The position numbers and the translations under genes are program-made. From NCBI GenBank assembly GCA_002787155.1, contig PCVY01000076.1, positions 1 to 56,706 of the forward strand: a DNA stretch of 56,706 nucleotides, written 5' to 3'. Each line of letters starts with the position of its first letter. The first letter of the stretch is position 1. This DNA is from Candidatus Abzuiibacterium crystallinum (GTDB taxonomy: Bacteria; Omnitrophota; Omnitrophia; Omnitrophales; Abzuiibacteriaceae). This document shows positions 35,572 through 43,386 of the stretch, piece by piece. A model generated the notes under the pieces. It was not told where the DNA came from. It worked only from the letters and a program-made list of their open reading frames with translations, and did not search any database.

Positions 35572-36122
35572 GACTTCGACAAAACGGTGACTTTGACCAT
35601 CGCAACGTCTTTCAAAGGTTTGTCCCGCCGGTCACGTTCCGCATTGGCAATCGCTTTGACCACATCAAGGCCTTTTGTTACCTGACCAAAAACGCTGTGC
35701 TTGCCGTCTAGCCATGGCGTCGGAACTTCCGTAATAAAAAATTGACTGCCGTTGGTATTTGGGCCTGAATTGGCCATGGAAAATACGCCTGGTTTATCAT
35801 GTTTTAAATTGGGTGAAAACTCATCTTGAAATTTATAACCGGGACCGCCCATACCCGTTCCGGTTGGATCGCCTGTTTGAATCATAAAACCCGGAATGAT
35901 CCGGTGAAAGATAATACCGTCATAAAAATGAGATTCCGCCAACTTAACAAAATTGGCCACCGTATTCGGTGCCTCAGAAGCAAACAAATCGGCTTCCATG
36001 TCCCCCATGGTTGTTTCAATCTTGATTTTCACAATATCTCCCTTGTCGGCATGTAAAAATGATTCCGGCCACAATAGTCCGATCATCAAAAGTACTAAGA
36101 TGTAATTTTTGAAATGAGCCAT
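35568..36122 (-). CDS. cyclophilin-type peptidyl-prolyl isomerase, exported
   Basis: A 184-residue protein with a signal peptide (about 1-25) and a cyclophilin domain. The active-site arginine motif FHRIIPGFMIQTGDPTG and the FSMANSGPNTNGSQFFIT segment are intact, so isomerase activity is expected. It should assist folding in the periplasm, like PpiA. It is the first gene of a run with DUF59, TPR and maf. Confidence 0.93.
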   Translation of the reverse strand: MAHFKNYILVLLMIGLLWPESFLHADKGDIVKIKIETTMGDMEADLFASEAPNTVANFVKLAESHFYDGIIFHRIIPGFMIQTGDPTGTGMGGPGYKFQDEFSPNLKHDKPGVFSMANSGPNTNGSQFFITEVPTPWLDGKHSVFGQVTKGLDVVKAIANAERDRRDKPLKDVAMVKVTVLSKS

Positions 36123-36191
36123 GCAGGTATTATAAAGGTTCTTCGGTTTTTGACAATCATTTCAATTCATTTTTTGATGTTGAGAAGCGTA

Positions 36192-36219
36192 TTGCATTCT
36201 CTGATGTCATGACTATAAT
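36192..36219 (+). promoter_or_regulatory. sigma-70-type promoter of gpmA
   Basis: TTGCAT (36192-36197) and TATAAT (36214-36219) with a 16-base spacer. Transcription would start near 36226, about 44 bases before the gpmA ATG. The ribosome site AAGGGGGGAAG follows. Confidence 0.6.
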
Positions 36220-36269
36220 ACCCCGTTATAACGTCATCCGTTCGAGGGACATAAGGGGGGAAGTCATTC

Positions 36270-36878
36270 ATGGCAAAGTTGGTTTTAGTCAGGCACGGAC
36301 AAAGTCAGTGGAACCTGGAAAATAAGTTTACGGGTTGGGTGGATGTTGAATTGACTGATTTGGGCCGCGAAGAAGCTAGAAAAGCCGGAGACAAGCTCAA
36401 AGATATCAAATTTGATAAGGCTTATACCTCCGATTTGAAACGCGCACAAGAAACCCTCAGCATTATCCTGGAAACCATTGGTCAAACCGGCATTCCGATC
36501 GAAACAGACCAGGCCCTAAATGAACGGATGTACGGCGACTTGCAAGGGCTAAACAAAGCCGAAACAGCCAAAAAATATGGCGAAAAACAAGTACACATTT
36601 GGCGGCGCAGCTACGATATCGCACCTCCCAACGGTGAGAGCCTCAAAGATACGGCAGCCCGCACGCTTCCCTATTACGAACAAAAAATTGTCCCCGATTT
36701 AAAAGACGGTAAAAACACACTGGTAGCAGCGCATGGTAATAGCTTACGCTCTATCGTGATGTTTCTCGATAAATTAACCCAGGAAGAGGTATTGGAATTA
36801 AATCTAGGAACAGGCGTTCCGATTATTTATGACTTTAATGCTCAGATGCAGATTTTATCCAAAAAGGAACTATCGTGA
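36270..36878 (+). CDS. gpmA: 2,3-bisphosphoglycerate-dependent phosphoglycerate mutase
   Basis: A 202-residue histidine phosphatase-fold enzyme interconverting 3- and 2-phosphoglycerate in glycolysis and gluconeogenesis. The catalytic H9 lies in [10 protein letters not shown], the acid in [12 protein letters not shown] (E85), and the second His H155 in AAHGNSLR. The short form (about 200 rather than 250 residues) lacks part of the C-terminal tail of the E. coli enzyme. It precedes and overlaps the CDGSH gene by 4 bases. Confidence 0.95.
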   Translation: MAKLVLVRHGQSQWNLENKFTGWVDVELTDLGREEARKAGDKLKDIKFDKAYTSDLKRAQETLSIILETIGQTGIPIETDQALNERMYGDLQGLNKAETAKKYGEKQVHIWRRSYDIAPPNGESLKDTAARTLPYYEQKIVPDLKDGKNTLVAAHGNSLRSIVMFLDKLTQEEVLELNLGTGVPIIYDFNAQMQILSKKELS

Positions 36879-37111
36879 GCGATCCGCTCATTGCCGATAA
36901 AAAACCTGCTGTTTTAGAATTAGAAGCCGGTACTTACGCATGGTGCCGGTGCGGCCATTCTAAAAACCAACCTTATTGCGACGGCTCGCACCGCGGAACT
37001 GGTTTGACGCCCCTCATATTCAAGATCGAAGCCAAGAAACGTGCTGCGCTTTGTCAGTGCAAACATACTCAAAACCCGCCTTTTTGCGACGGGACACATT
37101 CAAAACTTTAA
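36875..37111 (+). CDS. double CDGSH iron-sulfur protein
   Basis: A 78-residue protein from a GTG that overlaps the gpmA stop. It has two CDGSH motifs with full ligand sets: C24, C26, C35, H39 and C60, C62, C71, H75. Each would hold a [2Fe-2S] cluster with 3-Cys/1-His ligation. Double-CDGSH proteins are typically small electron carriers or cluster donors, and the physiological partner is unknown. The 3' end lies 4 bases from the convergent phosphatase gene. Confidence 0.92.
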   Translation: MSDPLIADKKPAVLELEAGTYAWCRCGHSKNQPYCDGSHRGTGLTPLIFKIEAKKRAALCQCKHTQNPPFCDGTHSKL

Positions 37112-37115
37112 GCTG

Positions 37116-37673
37116 CTACTTCCCTGCAGACATCTCGGCGTGAAGGGCTTCTTGCTTTAAAAAGAATTTGATCCGCCTGTTGACAAGCCAACGATAACGA
37201 AGATTGGGCTTCACCACCTCAAAAGCTTTTTCCTTCGCTTCCTTTTCGGATAACCCTTTGTCGTGAAAATAATAAGCAAAACTCATCGTCCCAGTTCTGT
37301 CTTGGCCATGCTTGCAATGATAAAAAACGGGTTGTTTGGAGGGATCATGGATCAAATCAAAAAACTGGTCAAATAAATCGGGCGAAGGATTCCAAAAAAC
37401 AGACCAGGGCATGTGAATGTAATTCATACCCAGCGCTTCCGCACGCTTCCTTTCCCATTGATCCCATTTTTTCTCGGTTCTAAAGTTAATGATGGTTTTG
37501 TAACCCTGGTCCCGAAGCTGCCGAAGGCCCGCTTCCGTTGGTTGCCCGCCGCGCGCTAACCAGGGTTCAATAGCAACAAAATGAGGCAAATCGGGGTTTT
37601 CTTTTGCCAAAACAAATTCGGCAAATATAAACAGTGATGCAATTAAAATAACCACAAAACAAAAGTGCTTCAT
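37116..37673 (-). CDS. exported dual-specificity/tyrosine phosphatase-like protein
   Basis: A 185-residue protein with a signal peptide (about 3-23, cleavage near LAK) and a protein tyrosine phosphatase fold. The P-loop is HC120-KHGQDR126-TG, an HCx5R active site, with an upstream DQWERKR-LGMNYIHMPWS acid-loop region. It resembles the Siw14/DUF442-type phosphatases. Export is unusual, since these are generally cytoplasmic; a role on cell-surface polysaccharide or phospho-ligands is possible. Its gene is next to the TPR gene on the same strand. Confidence 0.82.
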   Translation of the reverse strand: MKHFCFVVILIASLFIFAEFVLAKENPDLPHFVAIEPWLARGGQPTEAGLRQLRDQGYKTIINFRTEKKWDQWERKRAEALGMNYIHMPWSVFWNPSPDLFDQFFDLIHDPSKQPVFYHCKHGQDRTGTMSFAYYFHDKGLSEKEAKEKAFEVVKPNLRYRWLVNRRIKFFLKQEALHAEMSAGK

Positions 37674-37685
37674 CAGCGTCCTTCT

Positions 37686-38813
37686 CTAAACTTCCGGTAC
37701 TTTGAGTTTCGTTGATGGTTTGGGTGACTGTGAAAACCTTTCCGATACCTGTTTTAAAACTTTCTGGCGATCTTTTTCTTTTCCCAAATCTTCCAGAACT
37801 TGTGCTAATCCCACATAGGCACTCATGTACTTAGGATCTTCGGCAATCACTTCCCGATAGCTGCGCTCTGCATCATTTAAGCGGTTCATTTGATGATAAG
37901 ATTGAGCGGTCAAAAACAAAAGATCCGGACTATTCGGGTAAAAAAACTGCAAGTGTTCTAGGATTTTTTTGGATTTTTCCGGTTGTTTCGCCTCCACGTA
38001 GGCGGTTGATAGATTAAACAAAAATTGCGGTTCTCGTACCCCATCATAGTAAAGCGGCTCCCATTGCCCAAGCGCCTTGTCCATTTGCTGCATGTCTAAG
38101 TAAATCACACCCAAATAATATTTGGCGACGTTGTCATGGGGATTCAGTTTGACGGATTGTTCCAAAACACGGATGGCATCGTCATACTGTTTTTTCTTTT
38201 GATAAAGCACGCTTAACATCAACGCGGCTTCTTTGCTGTCCGGCTTTAATTCCAACGCTTTCTGGTAAGACGCAATGGCATCATCAAATTTCTGTAAATG
38301 AAGCTGTAGTCTGCCGAGCGCATGCCAAACATCCGGATCATTCGGATTTTGCTCGGAAGATGCTTTAAACTTTTGAAGCGCTTCTTCATAGTTGTCGACT
38401 TGCAACAACATCATTCCTGAGAAAGCATGTAAATGAAGATCATCCTGCCCTAAAGCAATGGCCTTTTGAAAAAATTTATTGGCTTCGGCCGGTTGGTTTA
38501 AGATGCGATACACATGCCCTAAAAAAACAAGTGAGTTTTGATCATTGGGATTCTCTTTGAGTTTCTCATTGAGACCGACAATGATTGCATGAATGCCAAA
38601 TTCAGGATCTTTATTGGTCGAAAGTGCAATGTAGAAAAGATCGTCGATGGTTTTTCGATATGCCTCAAAAGCAATGCCGGTTCGTGGAACCGGTTTGATT
38701 TCCGGTAAGGCTGGCGCGTTAATCGACGCTGCCTGTCCTTCCGATCCATGAGCCGAATAGACAGGTAAAACGAAAGCGGTTATCAAAATCAAAACATAAA
38801 AATGTTTCTGCAT
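37686..38813 (-). CDS. exported tetratricopeptide-repeat protein
   Basis: A 375-residue protein with a signal peptide (about 1-22, ending AHG) and about eight TPR units, such as LVFLGHVYRILNQPAEANKF, WHALGRLQLHLQKFDDAIAS, LMLSVLYQKKKQYDDAIRVL and FLTAQSYHQMNRLNDAERSY. The whole mature part is a TPR superhelix, suggesting a periplasmic scaffold. A TATAAT box lies at 38837-38842 upstream on the minus strand. It is 12 bases from the exported phosphatase gene, so the two are probably one transcript. Confidence 0.85.
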   Translation of the reverse strand: MQKHFYVLILITAFVLPVYSAHGSEGQAASINAPALPEIKPVPRTGIAFEAYRKTIDDLFYIALSTNKDPEFGIHAIIVGLNEKLKENPNDQNSLVFLGHVYRILNQPAEANKFFQKAIALGQDDLHLHAFSGMMLLQVDNYEEALQKFKASSEQNPNDPDVWHALGRLQLHLQKFDDAIASYQKALELKPDSKEAALMLSVLYQKKKQYDDAIRVLEQSVKLNPHDNVAKYYLGVIYLDMQQMDKALGQWEPLYYDGVREPQFLFNLSTAYVEAKQPEKSKKILEHLQFFYPNSPDLLFLTAQSYHQMNRLNDAERSYREVIAEDPKYMSAYVGLAQVLEDLGKEKDRQKVLKQVSERFSQSPKPSTKLKVPEV

Positions 38814-38880
38814 CTCTCTTACTCCAATAAGTATTTATTATAACAGAATCTGAAGAGCAAAAGAAGTGCTTCGGGGATGC

Positions 38881-39255
38881 TTAGGTAAAAAGGCTTGCCA
38901 CGCGTGTGTGAACAGTGGATTCTAAATATTCCAGTGAAAAAGGTTTTGTCACGTAACCCACCGCACCTAAAACTCTGGCACGTTCGACTGTATGATAATC
39001 GGTATGAGAAGTCACCATGATGGTTTTCGTGTTTGGGCTAATGTCACGGATTGCTTGCAATACATCAAGACCTGTTTTGCGTGCTTTTAATTTGACATCA
39101 AGCAAAACACCTTCCGGTTTTACATTTTTCAAAATTTCGATCGCCGCATCGGGATCAGTCGCGGTTAAAATATTAAATTGCGTGTCTGATTTGAAAAATT
39201 CCTTCAGGAATTCACAGATTTCCGATTCGTCATCTACTATAAGCAAGGTTGGCAT
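38881..39255 (-). CDS. single-domain response regulator
   Basis: A 124-residue receiver domain alone, of the CheY type. Acidic pocket D8-D9, phosphorylation site D53 in GVLLDVKLK, T82/S83 in VTSHT, and K104 in TKPF are all present. No output domain is attached and no kinase is adjacent, so it must relay to another protein, or be a diffusible receiver. Confidence 0.93.
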   Translation of the reverse strand: MPTLLIVDDESEICEFLKEFFKSDTQFNILTATDPDAAIEILKNVKPEGVLLDVKLKARKTGLDVLQAIRDISPNTKTIMVTSHTDYHTVERARVLGAVGYVTKPFSLEYLESTVHTRVASLFT

Positions 39256-39309
39256 TTTGACACTCTTTTTGGTTATCGGCGAGTCGTGGGCAATCTTTGA
39301 ACGGTAACT

Positions 39310-39588
39310 TCAGTAAACGATATCCTGGCAAGTGGTAAATCCCGCGTTCTTGCGGCAATTTTTACCGCACTCATAGGTGTCTTTGGAGGTCTTAGCTTGG
39401 GATTTCACCCATCGCAAACAATCCTCAGACGATTTAAAAGGTCCGCCAATTTGCGTATTGAGCGTATCACCCTGAGGATAGAAAAACCCTTCCCAGTCAT
39501 AATCCGATGACGCAAAAGCAGAAAAAGAGGCCGTGCCGAGAACGCCTGTTAAAAAGACTATCCAAAAGACCTTCTTTTTAATCCGCAT
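39310..39588 (-). CDS. small exported cysteine-containing protein
   Basis: A 92-residue protein with a signal peptide (about 4-27, ending FASS). The mature part has four cysteines (C58, C78, C82, C88), enough for two disulfides, and reads DYDWEGFFYPQGD...GPFKSSEDCLRWVKSQ. The family is not known to me. It is upstream of the response regulator on the same strand, with a gap of 54 bases. Confidence 0.5.
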   Translation of the reverse strand: MRIKKKVFWIVFLTGVLGTASFSAFASSDYDWEGFFYPQGDTLNTQIGGPFKSSEDCLRWVKSQAKTSKDTYECGKNCRKNAGFTTCQDIVY

Positions 39589-39606
39589 AACAAATATCCC
39601 CTTTAC

Positions 39607-39705
39607 TTAAATATTAACGCCATTTGCAAGTTTTTGACATTCAGAATTTCCTCCCCCTTTATTTTAGGGGAAGAGGGAGAAACTCGTACGCGGCGTTAAA
39701 TATTA
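39607..39705. repeat. palindromic intergenic repeat
   Basis: AATATTAACGCC (39610-39621) faces GGCGTTAAATATT (39692-39704), inverted with one extra base. Inside, a pyrimidine tract and its complement form a second stem (CCTCCCCC and GGGGAAGAGG). It could serve as a terminator for the HDAC-family gene on the minus strand or be a dispersed palindrome. Confidence 0.45.
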
Positions 39706-39715
39706 GCATATTCAA

Positions 39716-40669
39716 TCAAGCCGGAGCCACATGGCCTGAAAGCGCCCCGATATGCTTCGCGATGCATTGGGGCAGCACCCCCAGATTATAGCCGCCTTCT
39801 AAAATAGAGATCAGGCGGCCTTTGGCATGACGTTCGGCCGCCTCAACCATTCTCTCGCTCATCCATCCAAAAAAGTTGGTGCTTAAATAAAGATTCGCAA
39901 GCGGATCAAAGCGATGGGCATCGAAACCAGCTGATATAAGAATAGCATCCGGCTTAAAAGCATCAACGGCAGGTAAAATCTTTTCCCGAAAAACTGTTTG
40001 ATAATCATCATCACCGGATCTGGCACGCATCGGACAATTAAGCGTCGATCCCTTCCCGCGGCCAATGCCCGTCTCACGCTCGTCCCCTGTTCCCGGATAA
40101 AATGGAAATTGATGCAAACTCATGTAAAAAACGGACGGATCTTCTTCGAAAGTATGCTGGGTGCCGTTGCCGTGATGCGCGTCCCAATCTAAAATAAGCA
40201 CTTTATCCAAATGATGTTTCTTTTGTAAATAACGGGCTAAAACGGCAATCGTGTTAAAAATACAAAAGCCCATTGCCATTCCATTTTCCGCATGATGACC
40301 AGGCGGCCTGAGCAATGCAAATCCATTCTGAATCTTTTCTGCCATCATCTGATCGGCCAGTCCAAATGCACCGCCGACGGCAAGTTTGGCAATCTCAAAT
40401 GAGTCACGCGAAATGCCGACATCCGGCGTATCAAGTAAAGTTTGGCCGCTTGCACAGATTGTTTTGACATGGTGAATGTAATCGGGCGAATGCACGGTTG
40501 CGATCCATTCTTCTTCGGCCGCCCTCGGCGAGAAAAGCGACAATGAGGAAAACCACGGTAAGTTTTCCAAATGGCGGTAACTGACTTCAAGGCGTGACGG
40601 TGATTCGGGATGTGTTTCGCCCGGATCATGTTTTAAGAATCGAGAGTCATACATGAGCCCGGTCTTCAT
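39716..40669 (-). CDS. histone deacetylase-family amidohydrolase
   Basis: A 317-residue protein of the bacterial class II-like HDAC/acetoin-utilization group. Zinc and catalytic motifs: PPGHHAENGMAMGFCIFN, LDWDAHHGNGTQ and ISAGFDAHRFDPLANLYLS, with the catalytic His pair and Asp/His ligands. It deacetylates an acetylated amine or polyamine; the bacterial substrate is not fixed by sequence. The LapA-like gene follows in the same direction 9 bases upstream. Confidence 0.92.
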   Translation of the reverse strand: MKTGLMYDSRFLKHDPGETHPESPSRLEVSYRHLENLPWFSSLSLFSPRAAEEEWIATVHSPDYIHHVKTICASGQTLLDTPDVGISRDSFEIAKLAVGGAFGLADQMMAEKIQNGFALLRPPGHHAENGMAMGFCIFNTIAVLARYLQKKHHLDKVLILDWDAHHGNGTQHTFEEDPSVFYMSLHQFPFYPGTGDERETGIGRGKGSTLNCPMRARSGDDDYQTVFREKILPAVDAFKPDAILISAGFDAHRFDPLANLYLSTNFFGWMSERMVEAAERHAKGRLISILEGGYNLGVLPQCIAKHIGALSGHVAPA

Positions 40670-40678
40670 CGAAAACCT

Positions 40679-40885
40679 TCATGCATTTTTTTCGCGGTAC
40701 TTCCAATGTGCCGCACTAAAACCGAGTAAAAAACCGATTAACAAGATAATGGGCAGCAGGATAATTTGCGAAATACTGATTTCCCAAAACAAAAACTTAT
40801 AGGTAACCAAGTTTGAGTTCTGAATCAGGATGATGAAAAATAGACCTAATAAGACAAGACTGAGAGTTAACTTAAATTTTTTCAT
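40679..40885 (-). CDS. LapA/DUF1049-like small membrane protein
   Basis: A 68-residue protein with two membrane helices (about 6-24 and 38-58) separated by NSNLVTYKFLFWEISIS, the usual plan of LapA-domain proteins. The C-terminus (HWKYREKNA) is short. LapA proteins act with YciM in lipopolysaccharide control in E. coli; that role is only a parallel here. It stands between the AsmA-like gene and the HDAC-family gene. Confidence 0.75.
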   Translation of the reverse strand: MKKFKLTLSLVLLGLFFIILIQNSNLVTYKFLFWEISISQIILLPIILLIGFLLGFSAAHWKYREKNA

Positions 40886-40916
40886 TTAAATTTATGGAAA
40901 GTTCTCAACACTTCGC

Positions 40917-41837
40917 TTAATCTTTGCTGCCAAACGGTAACTTCAGTTTGTCTTTTAAACTCTCCGCTGTTTCAGCAAGATCTTTACTTAATCCTTTTGT
41001 TTTCTGGGTGAGAGCACCGGCAGTCTCCTTCAAATCGTCCGGAGCAGAACTAATCATTTTTTTAGCATCCTTTGCTGCCTGAGCAGCGCTTTCTTTCGCT
41101 TTTAAAGCAGCCTCGACTGCGATTTTCTTGGACGAAGCAAGTACATCCGAAACTGAATTCTGCAATGAGCCCAAATCAAAATTTGTGAGTGAGGCAATGG
41201 TTGTATTGGCCAAAGCTTTCACCACAATGAGACTAACCACACTGTACGGATTCGTAATGTTTGAATAGGATTCGTTCAAGTTAATATTAAATTCCTTGAC
41301 GGAAGGCTGCTCATTGGTTGTTTTTTTGGAGTAATCCCTGAAGACAACCTTTTCCACCTGCAAGCGAAATTCATCAATTTGAATTTCGGGCATTTTCCCG
41401 TGTTCTTCTTTTTTCCTCTTAGCCTCCGCTGATTTCTTTTCGTTCTGAACCACTTTTAATGCATCCAAGTTGAGCGTCCCGTCAGCTTTGCGCACAACAA
41501 CAAATTCCTTCAAGTGAATTCGGATTTCAGGCAAGTGAATTTTACCTTTAAAAAAAGGCTGCAGCATATAATCGACATAAATTTCAGGCATGTCTACCAT
41601 GACCTTGTCTTCAAAGCCTTTGGGATTGTATAGTTTGAGATCGCGAATCCCAACCGTGGAATCAAGCAGTCCAATACGAAAATGCTTCATGTTCAGTTTC
41701 AACCCCGTTACAAATCGAACACCATTTTCAACCGCCATCTTAGCAGCAACATTTTTAGCCAAAATCAAACCGATGATGACAATACCCGTCAAGGCTAAAA
41801 GACGCACAGCTTTCTTCATGGCACCCCCTTCACTCAT
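40917..41837 (-). CDS. AsmA/DUF748-like envelope protein
   Basis: A 306-residue protein with one N-terminal membrane helix (about 8-26) and a beta-rich periplasmic part with repeated segments such as FRIGLLDSTVGIRDLKLYNPKG and LPEIRIHLKEFVVVRKADG. This matches the beginning of AsmA-clan proteins, which shuttle lipid between membranes. The last 100 residues are a Lys/Ala/Ser-rich helix (AAQAAKDAKKM...). The protein is much shorter than full AsmA, so it may be a reduced member. It overlaps none of its neighbours. Confidence 0.6.
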   Translation of the reverse strand: MSEGGAMKKAVRLLALTGIVIIGLILAKNVAAKMAVENGVRFVTGLKLNMKHFRIGLLDSTVGIRDLKLYNPKGFEDKVMVDMPEIYVDYMLQPFFKGKIHLPEIRIHLKEFVVVRKADGTLNLDALKVVQNEKKSAEAKRKKEEHGKMPEIQIDEFRLQVEKVVFRDYSKKTTNEQPSVKEFNINLNESYSNITNPYSVVSLIVVKALANTTIASLTNFDLGSLQNSVSDVLASSKKIAVEAALKAKESAAQAAKDAKKMISSAPDDLKETAGALTQKTKGLSKDLAETAESLKDKLKLPFGSKD

Positions 41838-42084
41838 TTTAATTTATATATTGATACCAGTTTGACTAATCTCATGAATATCCCGTTGTGGGAACAGAAG
41901 TGTGACATCGACATTTTTTGGTCAGAGATTTTAGTAAACCATGATTGATCCAATCCCCCGCTATAAAGCCAGCCATTAAAATCAGAATGGCCCTGATGAC
42001 TTGAAAACCGTAATTAACGGCAAATTGAATGGCGGTGTCGATTAACTTTTGAATGGCCGCCACACTTTCTTGAACATCCATCAT
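41838..42084 (-). pseudogene. remnant of an MscS-type mechanosensitive channel gene
   Basis: The frame 41872-42084 gives 70 residues. Its first 57 match the N-terminal part of an MscS channel (IQKLIDTAIQFAVNYG, then a membrane helix ILILMAGFIAGDWI and LLKSLTKK) and then run out of frame. Shifting the frame at an A6 run (minus strand, around 41914-41919) restores KNVDVTLLFPQ, the G-V-D-x-T-L segment of MscS. Even so, only about 20 more residues follow before the AsmA-like gene. So the gene is both frameshifted and truncated, missing the pore helix and the cytoplasmic cage. Confidence 0.65.
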
Positions 42085-42165
42085 GATTTCTCCTCAGAAA
42101 TACAAAGCTTACCAAAAACAAATTTTAATGACAACCGGCTATTATATTGGTGAAAGCTCTTTAAT

Positions 42166-43341
42166 TTATTTTTTTCTCTCCAGATCTACCGCAATGATAT
42201 CAGGCGTTATCTCTCTCAGGTTAATACCTTGCGGTAAAACTAGGTTTGAGTCCGAAATAGTCGCTTCTTTCGTATTTTTAGTCCAGTCAGATGCATCTAT
42301 TATCAATTGGAGATTCTTTTTCCTGAAAAAATAAAAATTGCGCCGAGCGCCGGATATGCTGATTTTGACAAACTGGGGGGAATAACCTGCCAACTCAACA
42401 TCGGACGCCAAACGTCTAAATTGAACAGGGACATAAAACGATTTATAAACAGGCCGTGCGCCATAAACCACGACAAACCAAAGTAAAAAAGCGATTAAAA
42501 TAGCTAAAACTTTCTCTCGAAAGTTCTCGGTGAAAATGTAATCCGCAAACTTCTTTTGCATGGGCGGATTTATTTCTCTGTAAAATGATTCCAAGATATT
42601 TCTTAATTCGTTTTGGTTTTTAACGGCTCGAAGATTACCTCTTCTTGCCACCGAAACAACTCCTCTTTCTTCCGATGCAATCAAACAAAGCGCATCCGTT
42701 TTTTCGCTAAGCCCCAGCGCCGCCGCATGCCGGGTACCGCCTTGGTCCAGTTGGCCGAAATTCTTGGATAACGGCAGGTGGGCTGAAAATTGAACGATGA
42801 AATTATTTTCGATGATGACCGCCCCATCATGTCCGATGGAATGCGGATCAAAAATACTTTTCAGCAATGGCTCGCTCAAGTTTCCATTTAAATCAATACC
42901 GCCTTCCAAGTGTCTGGCAATCAGATCGCGCCCTCGCAAAACAATTAAAGCCCCTATTTTTTCCCTTGAAAAATCAAACAAAGTGCGAATCAGCATGTCA
43001 ATTTCTTTGGGCGGTAAGTGAAGTTTTCTACCTTTGCGAATACGGCGGTTCAAACTCCACACGGCCACTTGTTCGAAAAAATAACGGATTTCTTCCTGGA
43101 AAATAATAATGACTGCGATGAGAACCACCGTAAAGAAACTATGAAAAACGGTGGTGGTTAAGGTGAGGTTGAATTGTCTTGCAAACAAGTACAAACCGCC
43201 GACGATAAAAAACCCGATCAATACAAAAGCGGCACGTGTTTTTTTAAACCAAATCAGAACAAAATAAATCATCACGGACATGAAAAGGATATCCAAAAAA
43301 TCGGGTATTTTAACCGTATGAATGTCACTAAAAAAGTTCAA
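42166..43341 (-). CDS. second diadenylate cyclase, fused to a YbbR-like C-terminal part
   Basis: A 391-residue protein. Residues 1-90 hold three membrane helices and 110-245 a DisA_N domain with D172-G-A174 and GTRHA at 202-206 (the usual RHR is RHA here, with the second Arg lost). A fourth membrane helix (about 273-290) and a beta-rich tail (VPVQFRRLASDVELAGYSPQFVKISISG...) resemble one YbbR repeat. It is a distinct cyclase from the CdaA at 12187-13014. The RHA change might lower activity. The tail would place a regulator on the same chain. Confidence 0.8.
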   Translation of the reverse strand: MNFFSDIHTVKIPDFLDILFMSVMIYFVLIWFKKTRAAFVLIGFFIVGGLYLFARQFNLTLTTTVFHSFFTVVLIAVIIIFQEEIRYFFEQVAVWSLNRRIRKGRKLHLPPKEIDMLIRTLFDFSREKIGALIVLRGRDLIARHLEGGIDLNGNLSEPLLKSIFDPHSIGHDGAVIIENNFIVQFSAHLPLSKNFGQLDQGGTRHAAALGLSEKTDALCLIASEERGVVSVARRGNLRAVKNQNELRNILESFYREINPPMQKKFADYIFTENFREKVLAILIAFLLWFVVVYGARPVYKSFYVPVQFRRLASDVELAGYSPQFVKISISGARRNFYFFRKKNLQLIIDASDWTKNTKEATISDSNLVLPQGINLREITPDIIAVDLERKK

Positions 43342-43386
43342 GCAATACTCCTTAATATTGAGAAGGTCTGTTCCCTTTCAAGTAAT

